Source: Saprospiraceae bacterium
GTDB taxonomy: Bacteria; Bacteroidota; Bacteroidia; Chitinophagales; Saprospiraceae
Direction: 5' to 3'
Assembly: GCA_007125435.1 (NCBI GenBank)
Contig: SLDF01000353.1
Span: forward strand, 1-5,188
Length of the DNA: 5,188 bases
The position numbers were made by a program, and so were the translations under genes. Position 1 is the first letter of the stretch. Every line of letters starts with the position of its first letter. The notes below the pieces were generated by a model, which saw nothing but the letters and a program-made list of their open reading frames with translations, ran no database searches and was not told where the DNA came from. This document shows positions 1 to 5,188 of this stretch, in pieces.

Positions 1-117
1 AGGCGTTCTTCGCCTTAACACCCGGCAGACAGAGAGGTTATATCATTCACTTTTCGTCTGCAAAGCAATCGTCTACTCGCATAAAACGGATAGAAAAATA
101 CAAGAACCACATACGCA
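1..117. repeat. Direct terminal repeat, left copy (117 bp)
   Basis: These 117 bases are identical to the last 117 bases of the window (5072-5188), by base-by-base reading. The repeat lies inside the coding region of the YdeI-type gene, and the reading frame is kept when the two ends are merged. The simplest reading is that the window is a linearised circular contig whose ends overlap by a fixed length, giving a 5071-bp unit. A head-to-tail tandem array on a chromosome would give the same overlap. The exact identity and the abrupt edges argue against an evolved repeat such as an att site or IS end. Confidence 0.95.
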
Positions 118-155
118 ATGGAATAGGCATGCACGATCACTATAAAAAATCATGA
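1..155 (+). CDS. YdeI/OmdA family protein, 3' part (continues from 4597-5188 across the circle junction)
   Basis: This is the C-terminal end of the gene whose start is at 4597. The frame enters with codon GCG at 3-5 (residue 160 of the joined protein) and ends at TGA 153-155. The residues include FFALTPGRQRGY, then a basic stretch with SSAKQSSTRIKRIEKY, and end NGIGMHDHYKKS. This is the typical end of the 'YdeI or OmpD-associated' domain (Pfam OmdA type), with its conserved TPGRQRGY, K-Q-S-x-T-R-x-x-R-I-E-K and G-x-G-x-x-D elements. Residues 199-209 (118-152) lie outside the terminal repeat, yet they match what the family should have after the repeat. That is good evidence that the ends truly join. 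As a linear fragment it has no start codon. Confidence 0.9.
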   Translation, partial: AFFALTPGRQRGYIIHFSSAKQSSTRIKRIEKYKNHIRNGIGMHDHYKKS

Positions 156-295
156 TAATTAGTAGAAACTGGTAATCTACGGTTTAATAGTTGGATAGGC
201 CTGTGGAGTAAGAAAGCCCGCATTGCTTGTATACGGATCTATAGTTGCTTAAGCCTCATTACGAATTTCCAATGCATAATCCGTGTCCGAAGGTT
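156..295. other. Convergent intergenic spacer, no clear terminator
   Basis: This 140-bp spacer separates the stop of the YdeI-type gene (+) from the stop of the LytTR gene (-), so a bidirectional terminator would be expected. The only hairpin near the right place is a 5-bp stem, GTAGA (162-166) with TCTAC (176-180), around a 9-nt loop. It starts 7 bases after the YdeI-type stop. It is AT-rich, short and has no proper T-tract, so it is not called as a terminator. GCTTAAGC (247-254) and GTATAC (229-234) are short palindromes of a length expected by chance. No ORF is credible here. Confidence 0.6.
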
Positions 296-1120
296 TTAAT
301 CAATATGATTCATTTTAAAGATCAACTTTTTCAAATTTGCCCCCATTCGTCTAGAGCTGTAAATAGGCTCAATATCATATGGAAAGGAAATGCAACCCGT
401 GGAGGGGTTAAATGAGTTTACATGTTCAATATTGACCAGATATTTGCGGTGTACTTGTACAAAACTATAATCCTCTTTTGTGATTTCAATATAATGTAAT
501 AATGAAGAACAGGACACTAATCTTTGACCGTCTGTTTTATAAAAGTAAGTAAGACTGCCACTTGATTCAATGTAAACAATGGAATGAGCTGGTATTAATA
601 GGAGCCGATGCTTCAAAAGCTTTATCAATAGTCTTTTGCCACTGTTAGGTGAGTCTGATATTTTAGAAGGTGCATGATACCTATTGTCATTACCATTATC
701 AATGTAAGAATTGAGTCTAAGTAAGAACTCTTGCCATTCACCATCGCTTGAAGGCCACTTAATGAAATCAAAAGCACCTAGCCGAAAAGCTCTAAGAATT
801 AGGTCCGGAGCAAGATGTGGTGACAAGAAAATCAAAAACACTTGTTTCTTCCAGTGTACTCTCATTCTATCCAGATACTGAAATATCTGACCATAATTTT
901 GACTAAGGTCAATGAAAATTAAATCTGCTTTAGTACACAACTGCACAGTAGGTTGGTGGCACTCCACAAATTTGGCACAAGAAAGACCAGAGCCTATACC
1001 AGTGAAATGCTTTAACTTTCTCTTTAGATCTGATCTAAATCGTTTATCATTAGATACGATCAGTGTTGTCATACCATACTCAAATCGACTCTCATCATTT
1101 TGGGGTAATATTTGATGCAT
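296..1120 (-). CDS. LytTR-family DNA-binding regulator with a degenerate receiver domain
   Basis: This 274-residue cytoplasmic transcription regulator has a receiver-like domain at about 17-140, a polar linker (141-162) and a LytTR DNA-binding domain at about 165-270. LytTR hallmarks are IVYIESSGS (181-189), VHRKYLVN (223-230) and SSRRMGANLKKL near the end. The receiver keeps a candidate phospho-acceptor, Asp71 in DLIFIDLS, and Lys121 in FIKWP. However, the acidic pair after strand beta-1, normally V-D-D-E, reads V-S-N-D (22-25), so Mg2+ binding and phosphorylation are doubtful. The start is uncertain: Met17 (ATG at 1072) fits the usual receiver N-terminus better than Met1, and neither has a good Shine-Dalgarno site. 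It lies 278 bp downstream of the kinase/response-regulator pair on the same strand and probably has its own promoter. No adjacent kinase is dedicated to it. The domain call is firm; the targets are unknown. Confidence 0.88.
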   Translation of the reverse strand: MHQILPQNDESRFEYGMTTLIVSNDKRFRSDLKRKLKHFTGIGSGLSCAKFVECHQPTVQLCTKADLIFIDLSQNYGQIFQYLDRMRVHWKKQVFLIFLSPHLAPDLILRAFRLGAFDFIKWPSSDGEWQEFLLRLNSYIDNGNDNRYHAPSKISDSPNSGKRLLIKLLKHRLLLIPAHSIVYIESSGSLTYFYKTDGQRLVSCSSLLHYIEITKEDYSFVQVHRKYLVNIEHVNSFNPSTGCISFPYDIEPIYSSRRMGANLKKLIFKMNHID

Positions 1121-1145
1121 AAGTTTGTAATTTCTCGAAAACTTG

Positions 1146-1202
1146 TTTTAGCCCGAATTGTGCACTAGCAGGGGGGTCTATCGAAGATTCAACCCGCTAA
1201 AA
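1146..1202 (-). repeat. Inverted repeat in the leader of the LytTR regulator gene
   Basis: TTTTAGC (1146-1152) and GCTAAAA (1196-1202) are perfect 7-bp complements. Inside them, GAAT (1155-1158) can pair with ATTC (1187-1190). The enclosed loop carries a run of six G on the plus strand (1171-1176), which is C6 in the mRNA sense. The element begins 25 bases before the first ATG of the regulator (1120) and would lie in its 5' untranslated region if the proposed promoter is right. No T-tract follows, so it is not a standard terminator. It could be a folded leader or an operator, or it could be chance. Confidence 0.35.
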
Positions 1203-1230
1203 TAAGTGTGTCCAAATAGTCAATCTTGGC

Positions 1231-1260
1231 TAAATCTACATGGGTAGCAGCCGAATCAAC
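1231..1260 (-). promoter_or_regulatory. Candidate Bacteroidota-type promoter for the LytTR regulator
   Basis: Read on the minus strand, GTTG (1260-1257) is followed after 18 bases by TAGATTTA (1238-1231). This is a 7/8 match to the Bacteroidota -7 element TAnnTTTG, with an acceptable -33 TTG and near-normal spacing. Transcription would start around 1224 and give a leader of roughly 100 nt. This is pattern matching only. Such motifs occur by chance in AT-rich DNA. Confidence 0.3.
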
Positions 1261-1398
1261 TCTATAGACTTGTGAACACAGTAAATATCTTTGTAAATCA
1301 ATTGAAAAGCCCATGTAAAACCACCCAATGCCGAGCTAGGCTGATGCAGAAAAATAAGCATTAATCATACGAAGGAGAGTAGAGGATAGACAAACCAT

Positions 1399-2187
1399 TC
1401 AATGACCTGACCTTAGCTTTAGAAATGCATTATCAACCGTTTTTTTATATGTCTGTCCTATTGGCAGGTTGAATAAATCCGATTTATGCACTAATTGAAC
1501 GCAATTATCATCAAAAGCAGAGACTTTCTCTTTATTCACGATATAAGACCTGTGTATTTTAATCAGGTCAGGGTGTCTAAACTGTTGATAAAAGCTTTTT
1601 AAATTAGCACTAAAGACAAATTTACCTTCCGTTGTATTGACTACCACACTAGAATTAGCGGCTTCTATCCAAAGAATTTGGTCTGCATATATGCGTTGAT
1701 ATTTCCTTTTTGTCTTGATGAAAAAAGAATTTGAAATGGTGTAAAGAGACTCTAAGTTGACTTTGTTGGCTTTCAAAGAATGATCGATGATTGCTTCCTT
1801 ATGTCCTGTAAAGTTGTCGAAAGCCATGTCGATAGCAACCTCCAATTGAACAGGTGTGCATGGTTTAATGAGATAGTAAGCTGGATTGACCATTTTAGCT
1901 CGCTCTCTTATTCTTTCGTCGGCCAAAGCAGTAAGAAATATTATTGGCACCCTTTGTATTTCATTGAAGGCCATTGCTGACTGTATACCATCCAACATGC
2001 TGCCCTCCAGATGTATATCGACGATAGCCAGATCTGGAGGATCTTCTCTAAAAGCAGAAATCGCTTTCTGACCATTGGCTACAGAAGCACTAATGTCTAT
2101 GCCCTTACTGATCAATACCTCCTCAGTATTCATGCGTAATATAGGATCATCCTCTAAAATCAATACCCTTAATGAACCTTTACTCAT
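1399..2187 (-). CDS. Two-component response regulator, REC-LytTR
   Basis: This 262-residue response regulator is the likely partner of the kinase just upstream. The receiver domain (about 6-126) has every key residue: Glu12-Asp13-Asp14 after beta-1 (acidic pocket), phospho-acceptor Asp57 in IVDIHLEG, Thr86 in FLTALAD, and Lys108-Pro109. The LytTR DNA-binding domain (about 153-255) shows ILWIEAANS (171-179), FYQQF (199-203), IHRSYIVN (211-218) and the closing LPIGQTYKKTV. LytTR domains bind pairs of short direct repeats in promoters. The ATG at 2187 sits 3 bases after the kinase stop, with no clear Shine-Dalgarno site, so translational coupling to the kinase is likely. Length and architecture are normal for the family. 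Its targets cannot be read from the sequence; the divergent YdeI-type gene and the second LytTR gene are the nearest candidates. Confidence 0.95.
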   Translation of the reverse strand: MSKGSLRVLILEDDPILRMNTEEVLISKGIDISASVANGQKAISAFREDPPDLAIVDIHLEGSMLDGIQSAMAFNEIQRVPIIFLTALADERIRERAKMVNPAYYLIKPCTPVQLEVAIDMAFDNFTGHKEAIIDHSLKANKVNLESLYTISNSFFIKTKRKYQRIYADQILWIEAANSSVVVNTTEGKFVFSANLKSFYQQFRHPDLIKIHRSYIVNKEKVSAFDDNCVQLVHKSDLFNLPIGQTYKKTVDNAFLKLRSGH

Positions 2188-2190
2188 ATA

Positions 2191-4197
2191 TTAATAAACT
2201 GGTGTTGGGCTAATCTCTAATTCAAAAACTGTGCCCTGATCTGACATGAATTTAGGCTTTGCATTCAAGAGGTTTGCTAAGGATTGGATGAGTTTGACAC
2301 CCATACTATCGCTTTTGTCTATTTCAAAATCTGCCGGTAGCCCACTGCCATTGTCTCTGTAGGACAACAAAATTTTTTCACCTTTCAAATCATCTACTTT
2401 TATTTTTATCAGGCCATCGGACTGTTCTGTAAACGCATGCTTAAAAGCATTCGTAACCAATTCATTCACTATAAGTCCAATTCTAATTGCCGATTCAGCA
2501 TCTATCATTACTTCGTCTGATGTCAAAATGATTTCAGGAGGTTGCCGATCAAAAGGAAACGATTGTTCTAGGTGGCTAACCACTTCCTTCAGGTAGTCTT
2601 TCAATGAAATATCAGTACTATCATCAGCGTCTAATTGTAGTTTTCGATGCAATAGGGACATTGCCCTCACTCTACTTTCACTTTCATAAAGAGCCTCTAT
2701 AGCCTCTGTATTTTTCAAACGACGACTTTGGATTTGCATCAAGCTGGATATAAAAGCTAAATTATTATTCACCCTATGCCTCAGTTCTCTGTGGAGTAGT
2801 TCTATCTTATGGTTTCGCTCAGACAATTCTTTATTAAGTTTATCTTTGATCTTGCTTTGTCTGTAGATATAAACCGACAATACGATAAACAACAATAGGC
2901 CAAAAGCAACCGTAAGCAAAAGGTTTCGCTGAGAAGCGATGACATCATTTTGCAATTCATTTTTGATTTTCAATTGCTCATTCTCCATTTCTTTTTGTTC
3001 TGTTTCATATTGCGTCTGAAGCTCCATAAACCTCTCTCGACTACCTTTATGCTGATTATGAATCAATAATCTATAGTAGTCATCTATAGTGGTGTATGCT
3101 TTACTAAAGTCTCCCATTTTGGCATACACCTGATGTTTAACTTCTAGCACATCGATGTAATCTAGAATTTGAGTTTCTTTATCAACAATAGTTTCTTCCG
3201 CTTCAGCCAGGTACTTTAAGGCTTGACTGCCTTGCCCCAGGGCTGCATAGCAATTAGCAATCCCAATTTTCACTTTATTGAGCAATCTTACATCTCCAGA
3301 TGCAGAGTAAAAATCTTCTAATTTTTCATAGGACTTTAAAGCTTCATTGTAGCGTTCAGACTCTTCGTAAGCAATGGCCAGGTTTAGTTGCAATTGTGTC
3401 ATGAGTAAGGGTTGGTCATCTGATAATGCTATGGCCTTCTCAAAAAAAGCAATTGCTTCACTCAGCTTTGACTGGGATGACTTTATCAAGCCCATATTAT
3501 TATATGCTCGTGCCTTGATCTCCGGAGTAGATATATCGTCACCTACAATGTTTACTAACAAATCAAAAGCCTTTTCCTTACCACCAGTATTGAGCAAAAC
3601 TGTGGCAACGTTGAGTTTCATTGACACTGCTTTCAAGGAGTCTCCGGATGCATTGTAAAAATCAACAGCACTCATAAACTGCTCTCCTGCCTGTAACATG
3701 TCACCAGTCCTGTAGTAGAAGCCACCTAAAGTGTTATGCCCCAATGCTAAAACTATTGGGTCACACTCTCGCTGGGCGCAAGCATCAAATATCTCATCTA
3801 TGTAAGATTGGCAGGCACTAAAATTACCACGACGTAGCTCGACTTGCCCAAGTCTTTCTATTGCCAAAAGTCTTTTATTGTGGTCATCTAACTTTTCTGC
3901 TAGAGATACAGCCTCTAATGCTATTGATTCAGCACTATCTATCTGAACATCGAGCCATTCACTTGATTTATCTAAAAGGCTGTCTAATATTTGCTCGTTT
4001 TTGACCTGTGCTTTTACTAACAAAGAAAAAGAAGTAGAAATGACAATCAAAGCAACCATTTTACACTGCCTTGACAACCACAGATTTTTTTTGCATGTAA
4101 ACTTTAAGTATGATATAACTTTAGAGTTGAGTATTAAGGCACATAGGGTTTCATTAAAAGCCAGTAGAGTGGCCTTCATACGGTGTAATATGTCCAT
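2191..4197 (-). CDS. Sensor histidine kinase: periplasmic TPR domain, HisKA_2, HATPase
   Basis: This membrane sensor kinase has 668 residues in the open frame. In order it shows: a hydrophobic signal segment (47-63, ending VKA-Q); about six or seven TPR helices-pairs (about 90-380, e.g. AYNNMGLIKS at 231 and EAIAFFEKAIAL at 247-258); a coiled-coil stretch rich in E/Q/K (391-424); a transmembrane segment (426-445); a second short coiled coil; a HisKA_2 dimerisation domain with the H-box ELRHRVNNNL, phospho-acceptor His474; and an HATPase domain with N-box NELVTNAFKHAF (578-589, Asn583), G1 box DNGSGLP (615-621) and MGVKLI (632-637). The TPRs should face the periplasm and the kinase the cytoplasm. 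Start: the first ATG gives an odd 46-residue leader. Met47 (ATG at 4059, AAGG 9 bases upstream) or TTG codon 41 (4077) gives a normal signal peptide and is preferred. Cys140 and Cys145 in the periplasmic part could form a disulfide. The response regulator follows after 3 bases as its cognate partner. Confidence 0.94.
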   Translation of the reverse strand: MDILHRMKATLLAFNETLCALILNSKVISYLKFTCKKNLWLSRQCKMVALIVISTSFSLLVKAQVKNEQILDSLLDKSSEWLDVQIDSAESIALEAVSLAEKLDDHNKRLLAIERLGQVELRRGNFSACQSYIDEIFDACAQRECDPIVLALGHNTLGGFYYRTGDMLQAGEQFMSAVDFYNASGDSLKAVSMKLNVATVLLNTGGKEKAFDLLVNIVGDDISTPEIKARAYNNMGLIKSSQSKLSEAIAFFEKAIALSDDQPLLMTQLQLNLAIAYEESERYNEALKSYEKLEDFYSASGDVRLLNKVKIGIANCYAALGQGSQALKYLAEAEETIVDKETQILDYIDVLEVKHQVYAKMGDFSKAYTTIDDYYRLLIHNQHKGSRERFMELQTQYETEQKEMENEQLKIKNELQNDVIASQRNLLLTVAFGLLLFIVLSVYIYRQSKIKDKLNKELSERNHKIELLHRELRHRVNNNLAFISSLMQIQSRRLKNTEAIEALYESESRVRAMSLLHRKLQLDADDSTDISLKDYLKEVVSHLEQSFPFDRQPPEIILTSDEVMIDAESAIRIGLIVNELVTNAFKHAFTEQSDGLIKIKVDDLKGEKILLSYRDNGSGLPADFEIDKSDSMGVKLIQSLANLLNAKPKFMSDQGTVFELEISPTPVY
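4069..4072 (-). promoter_or_regulatory. Possible Shine-Dalgarno site for an internal kinase start (ATG at 4059)
   Basis: On the minus strand AAGG (4072-4069) lies 9 bases before the ATG at 4059-4057, which encodes Met47 of the long kinase frame. Translation from here gives a protein that opens directly with a hydrophobic signal segment. The upstream ATG at 4197 has no comparable site. Bacteroidota often lack strong Shine-Dalgarno sites, so this supports the internal start only moderately. Confidence 0.3.
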
Positions 4198-4265
4198 ATT
4201 AGATGATTAAAAAAGCAATTCAAACAAAAACCAAGCCCGAATATAGTAAAGTTCTTGTACCTAAT

Positions 4266-4309
4266 AACAAAATATACCCCAATCTTCAACCAATATCCAA
4301 CAAAATATA
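4266..4309. repeat. 11-bp direct repeat pair, 33-bp spacing
   Basis: AACAAAATATA occurs at 4266-4276 and again at 4299-4309, with start points 33 bp apart. That is about three helical turns, so a bound protein could sit on one face of the DNA. The CCAA motif also recurs between them (4279, 4290, 4297). The repeat overlaps the candidate promoters of the kinase operon. It could be an operator or simple AT-rich chance. Confidence 0.45.
4268..4300 (-). promoter_or_regulatory. Candidate promoter for the kinase/response-regulator operon
   Basis: On the minus strand TTG (4300-4298) is followed after 21 bases by TATATTTTG (4276-4268), close to the Bacteroidota TTG...TAnnTTTG pattern. Transcription would start near 4262, about 65 bases before the first kinase ATG or about 200 before the preferred internal one. 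Both half-sites fall within the 11-bp direct repeats. This is motif reading only. Confidence 0.3.
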
Positions 4310-4313
4310 TTTG
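4284..4313 (+). promoter_or_regulatory. Candidate promoter for the YdeI-type gene
   Basis: TATATTTG (4306-4313) is a full match to the Bacteroidota -7 element, and a poor -33 (TTC, 4284-4286) lies 19 bases upstream. The leader to the ATG at 4597 would be about 275 nt, which is long. It overlaps the proposed kinase promoter on the other strand, so the two units could be co-regulated. A closer start cannot be excluded: TATATTTC at 4530-4537 is another near match without a good -33. Confidence 0.2.
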
Positions 4314-4596
4314 CCATATTCAAAAAACCATACTTTCTTAAAGCAGCTTTATGCTATAGAATTTTGTAGTGAAGGTTTGAACGGCATTCGGTCTTCTGAT
4401 CGGAAAAGGTCGAAGCTGAGCAGTCGATGACTATACTTTGATGGCATTATTGACGTTTTTTCATAGTTTATACTTCAATTTAACCCGTCCTATGTATTAG
4501 ACTTTACTACCGCATAAAGCAAATCCAAATATATTTCGCTTGATTACTTATGTATATCCATATGTTCCCTTTGAAAAATTCAATACATTTACACAC

Positions 4597-5188
4597 ATGA
4601 TCAAATCTGTCGATGAATACTTAGCAAAAGGCTGCATGCGCTGTCCCTATGGCAATACACCAAAGTGCAAGATTCATTCATGGAAAGAAGTGCTGCTGGC
4701 TGTAATGGACGTAGTGGCATCTTCACCTCTCGAAGAAACAGTGAAATGGGGCGCTCCTGTCTATACGCATCATGGCAAGAATGTCGTCTCTGTATCAGCA
4801 TTAAAAGATGCTGTTGTCATTGGCTTTTTCAAAGGTTCACTATTAAAAGACCCAAATGGCATCCTGGAACAACAAGGTAACATCCAAGCCTCGAGGATCA
4901 TAAAGGTCAGATCGATAAGTGAGGTAAGCCGACTATCTAGGGTATTGCCTTTATATATCGATGAAGCCATAGAAATAGAAGAAAGTGGGCACAAGGTGAT
5001 TTCAGATAAAATACCGGAACCTATGCCGGAAGAACTCATCACAGAACTGCAAGCTGACAAAGACCTGAAAAAGGCGTTCTTCGCCTTAACACCCGGCAGA
5101 CAGAGAGGTTATATCATTCACTTTTCGTCTGCAAAGCAATCGTCTACTCGCATAAAACGGATAGAAAAATACAAGAACCACATACGCA
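4597..5188 (+). CDS. YdeI family protein (DUF1801 + OmdA domains), 5' part; continues at 1-155
   Basis: The gene starts at ATG 4597 and is still open at the window edge. Joined through the 117-bp overlap it ends at 155 and encodes 209 residues. The protein is probably cytoplasmic, since it has no signal peptide or membrane segment. The N-terminus has GCMRCPYGNTPKCKIH, giving Cys13-x2-Cys16-x7-Cys24-x2-His27, a possible metal site often seen in this YdeI subgroup. The DUF1801 domain (about 27-125) shows ETVKWGAPVYTHHGKNVV and GFFKGSLLKDPNG, followed by YIDEAIEIEESGHKV. The OmdA-type C-terminal domain has FFALTPGRQRGY. DUF1801 has a frataxin-like fold and one B. subtilis member (YdhG) is linked to iron handling. 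The Pfam name 'bacteriocin-protection' for the C-terminal domain is not evidence of function here. The gene is divergent from the kinase operon and has no strong Shine-Dalgarno site. The family call is firm; the role is unknown. Confidence 0.92.
   Translation, partial: MIKSVDEYLAKGCMRCPYGNTPKCKIHSWKEVLLAVMDVVASSPLEETVKWGAPVYTHHGKNVVSVSALKDAVVIGFFKGSLLKDPNGILEQQGNIQASRIIKVRSISEVSRLSRVLPLYIDEAIEIEESGHKVISDKIPEPMPEELITELQADKDLKKAFFALTPGRQRGYIIHFSSAKQSSTRIKRIEKYKNHIR
5072..5188. repeat. Direct terminal repeat, right copy (117 bp)
   Basis: This is an exact copy of bases 1-117. It covers residues 159-197 of the YdeI-type protein and the first base of codon 198. See the left copy for the interpretation as a circular 5071-bp unit. 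Confidence 0.95.

Larger units (their letters stand above)
4198..4596. other. Divergent control region between the kinase operon and the YdeI-type gene
   Basis: This is a 399-bp AT-rich region between two divergent transcription units. It holds an 11-bp direct repeat (AACAAAATATA at 4266-4276 and 4299-4309), two copies of the palindrome AAATATATTT (4303-4312 and 4527-4536) and promoter-like motifs on both strands. A plus-strand frame at 4203-4430 (75 codons) is open, but it has no ribosome-binding site and no recognisable protein signature, so it is not called. No iteron array, good DnaA box (TTATnCACA) or RNA gene was seen by eye. If the circle replicates on its own, this longest non-coding stretch is the first place to look for an origin. 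Confidence 0.6.

Noticed and set aside
1..117. Terminal repeats as phage or transposon ends
   Set aside because: The repeat lies inside a coding region and no phage, transposase or integrase gene is present. A circular overlap explains it better.
1271..1280. TGTGAACACA inverted repeat resembling a regulator half-site pair
   Set aside because: The arms are only 4 bp, it occurs once, and no matching site is seen elsewhere in the window.
1286..1293. TATCTTTG, a full match to the TAnnTTTG -7 element on the plus strand
   Set aside because: No -33 element lies at a suitable distance (the nearest TTG is 13 bases away), and it would only transcribe antisense to the response-regulator gene.
3374..3658. 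94-codon plus-strand frame inside the kinase gene
   Set aside because: It is antisense to the well-supported TPR region and its sequence has no domain character, so it is a shadow frame.
4203..4430. 75-codon plus-strand frame in the divergent region
   Set aside because: It has no ribosome-binding site, no recognisable motif and a composition like translated AT-rich spacer, and it covers the likely promoters of the kinase operon.
4450..4474. Sigma70-like TTGACG and TATACT boxes
   Set aside because: The spacer is only 13 bases, too short for a sigma70 promoter, and Bacteroidota use a different consensus.
4770..5060. 96-codon minus-strand frame over the YdeI-type gene
   Set aside because: It is Ser/Met-rich, antisense to a clear DUF1801 coding region, and has no family features.

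Overview
The window looks like DNA from a member of the Bacteroidota, most likely a Cytophagales-type bacterium. The basis is the AT-rich sequence, weak Shine-Dalgarno sites, promoter-like TTG...TAnnTTTG elements, and a periplasmic-TPR / HisKA_2 histidine kinase next to a REC-LytTR response regulator, a combination common in that phylum. The placement is an inference from gene architecture, not from a marker gene.

The first 117 bases (1-117) are repeated exactly as the last 117 (5072-5188). Joined at this overlap, the sequence forms a 5071-bp circle, or one unit of a head-to-tail tandem. The join makes biological sense: the plus-strand gene that starts at 4597 and runs off the right edge continues in frame through the left edge to a TGA at 153-155. 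It then encodes a complete 209-residue YdeI-type (DUF1801 + OmdA) protein.

Layout by region: 1-155, 3' end of the YdeI-type gene (+). 156-295, convergent spacer with no clear terminator. 296-1120 (-), LytTR regulator with a degenerate receiver domain. 1121-1398, spacer with a candidate promoter and an inverted repeat for that regulator. 1399-2187 (-), REC-LytTR response regulator. 2191-4197 (-), TPR sensor histidine kinase, 3 bases upstream of the response regulator and surely co-transcribed with it. 4198-4596, 399-bp divergent control region with an 11-bp direct repeat and candidate promoters on both strands. 4597-5188 (+), 5' part of the YdeI-type gene.

The likely working model is a two-component relay. 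The periplasmic TPR domain senses a signal, His474 of the kinase passes phosphate to Asp57 of the response regulator, and the LytTR domain binds DNA. The second LytTR protein has lost the usual acidic pocket and may be a downstream or partner regulator. The YdeI-type gene, divergent from the kinase, is a possible target. The circle carries no recognisable replication, mobilisation, partition, toxin-antitoxin or recombinase gene. Its nature (rep-less plasmid, excised circle, chromosomal tandem amplification or assembly loop) is the main open question.
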